The notes below the pieces were generated by a model. That model did not search any database. It was not told where the DNA came from and saw only the letters and a list, made by a program, of their open reading frames with translations. Made by a program: the position numbers and the translations under genes. From Galdieria partita (lineage: Eukaryota > Rhodophyta > Bangiophyceae > Galdieriales > Galdieriaceae), in NCBI GenBank assembly GCA_025991245.1, contig BQMJ01000020.1, positions 1 to 64,000 of the forward strand: a DNA stretch of 64,000 bases, given 5' to 3'. Positions 61,095 through 64,000 of this stretch are shown one piece after another; position 1 is the stretch's first letter; every line of letters begins with the position of its first letter.

Positions 61095-61870
61095 TTATTT
61101 TTCTCTTTTCATCGGTTGAAAATCAGGTAAAGGTCTTTCATCTTTTTCGTTTCTTTGTAATATCGTTTCCTTTTGAAAACGTTCATTTCTCTTGGCACGA
61201 CTTAATAACCTCAAGTCACCTAATATGACATACATCATAGATAGATATAGATTCCCTTTACTTTCTTACCCTTTCCTTCCATAGAAACCGCTATTTCACA
61301 TCTCTTACGTTTGACTCCCAATTGGTCCACATAAGTATTCGTATGTATACTCCCTTGAAGAAAAAGTTGATTACTTTCAGATTCTTCCTTAGTAAGACAC
61401 TCACTACCACAAGAATAATGCCTTACCCTTTTTGAATCATTCGTTCCAAGAATTGGGCTGCAGGAGAAGCATAAACAGATATATTATGCCAATCGGTTAT
61501 AATCTGTTCACCTCCTTCAACTGTTCTTTTCTTATATGTGGTACTTAAAGGAAAATTCCAAACAATCGTACTAATAGCTCAACTCAACAAAGTAAGTTTC
61601 GAGAACAACAACCAAATACCTCGAAGAAACGCTCTTAGTCATAGGATCTTGACCAACATATCCAATAAGAATGACTCGATTCAAGTTTCCACCCAACCAC
61701 TTGGTATCATAACTATAAGGCAACCCATCCTTGCTATTCGCTGATTCTATAGTGGAACCCGGTCTTTCCTCATTACTTGGTGTTTTCCACTCTTGTTGGA
61801 ACCTTGAGTTTTCAAAACTATGATAACTAAAACCACGACTTGGAAATAGTCTTTTATAGTAACGGAACAT
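61095..61870 (-). CDS. Mitochondrial single-stranded DNA-binding protein (SSB, OB fold)
   Basis: Four exons on the minus strand, 61870-61620, 61570-61427, 61373-61270 and 61219-61095 (207 residues). The leader MFRYYKRLFPSRGFSYHSF is a mitochondrial presequence. The OB fold shows GGNLNRVILIGYVGQDP, FPLSTTYKKRT, ITDWHNISVYASPAAQFLER, QLFLQGSIHTNTYVDQLGV and CEIAVSM, the order seen in bacterial-type SSB. A 35-residue polar insert precedes the OB fold. The C-terminal tail is basic and lacks the acidic tip of bacterial SSB, as is usual for mitochondrial forms. Divergent from the next gene with 106 bp between starts. Confidence 0.92.
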
Positions 61871-61976
61871 CCTCCTCCTCCTCGAGAAAAATCGGATTCG
61901 CGAGTTTTGCTGTTGTCATAAAATTGCCCATTGATTCGTTGTCTTTGTAGTTTCCTAAACTCCTTCTTCTTCACTT

Positions 61977-62485
61977 ATGTATGCTGTGTTTGGTTATACA
62001 AGAAGAATCTATTTGCTATTTCATCTTTTATGCTTTGGGTTGTTGTTGGTTATGGTGGAGAGTAATGATCAAGTTTCCTCTCCTACAGAATACGCACCAC
62101 ACCTATATCGACTAGTAACCCTAACGGATCTTACTCAAGCTTCTGACAAATGGCCACTTGTTATGCAAAGTATAGTTGAAACAATCGAAAGAAAGGGTAG
62201 GATGAGTTTTATTTTGGTCCATCGTCACTGATAAAAAGTTGAGGTTATATGGATACTTATGATTGGAACGGAATCGTTCAACGAATATCCTATCAAGAAA
62301 AGACATCCTTAAGAGATAACTTTTGGCTGAGAGCTTCTAACAGTTCTTCTAATAGCTCTGCTTCTTTACAGCCTGGACAGATTGAAGTCAGATGTATCGA
62401 ACATAATACTATGACGTATCGCTTCTCTTGTCCTTCTCCTCCTATCGACTCGGATATCTTCTCAGGTACAATATCGTGTGGCTAA
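61977..62485 (+). CDS. Small secretory-pathway protein, unknown function
   Basis: Two exons, 61977-62196 and 62244-62485 (153 residues). The start MYAVFGYTRRIYLLFHLLCF and GLLLVMVES form a signal peptide or N-terminal anchor. The rest is soluble with YAPHLYRLVTLTDLTQASDK, SLRDNFWLRAS and a Ser/Asn-rich stretch (NSSSNSSAS) with N-glycosylation sequons. Two Cys occur late (VRCIEH, RFSCPSPP). A possible donor GTACAA just before the stop (about 62465) could extend the protein into another exon. I do not recognise the family. Confidence 0.6.
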
Positions 62486-62509
62486 TAAATATCAGAGTTG
62501 GCATCTTGC

Positions 62510-62747
62510 ATGGGTGTCATGTCCACTGCTCATGATAGGTTGGCATGGTTGTTTGTTGGGTTTCCCATAAGAAAGTCTCCAAGTTTACTGAAATATCATT
62601 ATGATCAACGCCAACGTCGTTGTTCTTCTTTTCATACAACAACTAGACACTTGGTCGCACAACAACCATTGGACACAACTCACCAAGTTCGACCATTGAA
62701 TAGACAAGTTGTCGAAAAGATTCACTCGGATGAGGCAAGTTTATGAT

Positions 62748-62784
<37 letters not shown>

Positions 62785-64000
62785 ACATTTGTTTGATACA
62801 TACTTTAGGTTATTCAGTCTCCTATGGACGTTGTTCGAGAGTTGTTAGAGAACGCTATCGACGCTCAAGCCAATACTATTACGTTGGAGTGGCAAGATGA
62901 ACAAAAAAGAACAGTAAGTGGTGTGTGCCGAGTATGGTTAGACTAAAGAGAAATCTCATAGTTTCGAGTCATAGATAACGGTATGGGTATGTCTTTAGCC
63001 AATTTGGAGTTGTGCATCCAATCACATACAACAAGCAAAATAACAAGTTTGGATGACTTGCAGCACATAAATACTTTGGGTTAGTAACCTTGTTCTCATA
63101 TTATCGTTTGGTTTCAACTACAAAAAAGGATTTCGTGGACAAGCTCTATGGGCAATTGCCATCTATTGTAAGTCGTTGTATATTTCTTCTCGTCCTTCTT
63201 CGGAGTGGATGGGATATCGTTTAGAATATTCACATCCAAACTGTCATATTGTTCCAGTATCTCAGGATATGGGAACTTGTGTTCAAGTATCGTTATATGA
63301 GGCTGCAACAAGTCAGCATGAGAAACAAATTAGAAACTTGTTCCAACAATATGCGCTGATATATCCAAACGTATCTTTTCGATTGAGAAAAAGTATCCAT
63401 GAAAGAAGACCTTATCTGGTCTATCCTAAATGTCGCCATTATTTGGAAAGAGTTGTTCAAGTAAGTAGAGAAAGGACATTATCTGGCAAAACTTGTATCG
63501 AATGATATCTCAAGGTGCTTAATATTCCATCCAATGAACTGCGATATTATCAATTCAATGGGGAACAACAAGGCAACTCTATAGGTCATATTCAGGTAAT
63601 CATAGGATTGCCTGAAAGGATTCATAGAGCACGCAATGATTGGATGTGGACGAGTATCAATGGAAGAATATCGCAAAGTATATTTCAAGAGGTATTGATA
63701 TGTGAATATGAATTTATGCCTCTGTCATATTGTCGTTATTATGGAATAGTTGATTATGGAAAAAACCAAAAAAATGATTCCTTCTGGTAGATATCCACTT
63801 TGTTTTGTATTCATACAGTTGAAGCCAACCTACGTGATATGGGATTGCAGTCCTAAAAAGTTGGGTAAGAAATTCTCTTGTCAGCTTTTTGTTCTAACCA
63901 AAGAAGATAGATGTCCAAGTGAAGCCCTCGATTCAACAGGACTTGCAGAAGAATATTTGTTATTGCATAGATCGAGCACTAGACATTCATGATGAACTAT
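62510..64000 (+). CDS. mutL: MutL-like mismatch repair ATPase, cyanobacterial type (partial, continues past window)
   Basis: Exons: 62510-62734, 62809-62913, 62962-63079, 63129-63460, 63515-63691, 63750-63864 and probably a further one. The GHKL ATPase motifs are RELLENAIDAQA with the catalytic Glu, RVIDNGMGMS, SHTTSKITSLDDL and LGFRGQAL. Later blocks, GLPERIHRARNDWMW with SINGR and RYPLCFVFIQL with VIWDCSPKK, follow the cyanobacterial MutL pattern (GLPDRxHRxRxDW-NGR, RxPxCFxH-DWNxHPAK) rather than MLH1/PMS1. About 65 residues of Ser/Thr/Arg-rich leader precede the core, fitting an organelle transit peptide. The first intron has a GC donor and a (TA)16 run. The MutL C-terminal dimerisation domain lies beyond the window. 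Confidence 0.85.
62751..62782. repeat. (AT)16 microsatellite inside MutL intron 1
   Basis: Thirty-two bases of uninterrupted AT repeat within the 62735-62808 intron. It makes up almost half of that intron, so length changes here would alter intron size without touching coding sequence. Confidence 0.95.

Overview
This window is a chromosome end from a small-genome, plastid-bearing eukaryote, most likely a cyanidiophyte red alga close to Galdieria. The evidence for this is as follows. The left end is a true telomere. Genes are packed almost end to end and split by many very short introns (about 45-80 nt, usually GTAAGT...AG). Plastid-type nuclear genes are present (HCF101, YidD, a MutL of cyanobacterial type) beside ordinary eukaryotic ones (SF3B3, alpha-COP, CLASP, separase, MO25). 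The genus is an inference from gene style and from the archaeal-like ATPase family; the window contains no rRNA to settle it.

Bases 1-484 are telomere repeats of 10 and 11 nt, on the G-strand (TTTATTAGGG)n with (TTTATTTAGGG) variants. Next comes a diverged 345-bp tandem duplication whose units each begin with telomere-like sequence, then about 15 kb with no supportable gene. The first half of that desert is strikingly T-rich on the plus strand and holds at least three diverged units of about 1.19 kb (about 2.7-6.0 kb). The second half (about 8.5-16.3 kb) has a more even composition and carries pairs of decayed direct repeats.

The first gene from the telomere (16359-19081) encodes a P-loop NTPase followed by a putative PD-(D/E)XK-like nuclease region and a SAM-like tail. 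This layout recalls the Crinkler/RHS-type effector ATPases and the expanded archaeal-like ATPases reported from Galdieria. A broken paralog lies inverted just beyond it (about 19350-20240). This pair is the best candidate for an undescribed system.

From 20578 to the right end the DNA is gene-dense. In order: GH31 glucosidase-like, mitochondrial-type SHMT and adrenodoxin-type ferredoxin (all +); MO25 (-); separase and YidD (+); a four-helix membrane protein (-); SF3B3 (+); CLASP, an ASCC2-like protein and NAR1, head to tail on the minus strand; tRNA-Arg(ACG) (+); HCF101 (-); a probable plastid protein, a C2 protein, a TrpD2-like protein and alpha-COP (+); NAD-glycerol-3-phosphate dehydrogenase and HslU (-); a 412-residue unknown (+); mitochondrial SSB (-); a small secreted-type protein; and the 5' part of a cyanobacterial-type MutL (+), which runs off the end. 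Several convergent neighbours share their last codons (SF3B3/NAR1 by 12 nt, alpha-COP/GPDH by 4 nt).

Recurrent themes are Fe-S cluster biology (NAR1, HCF101, ferredoxin), organelle maintenance (HslU, SSB, MutL, YidD, SHMT), and chromosome segregation or cytoskeleton (separase, CLASP). I see no sign that these neighbours form functional operons. Exon joins were worked out by hand, and the summed exon lengths were checked for divisibility by three in most genes.
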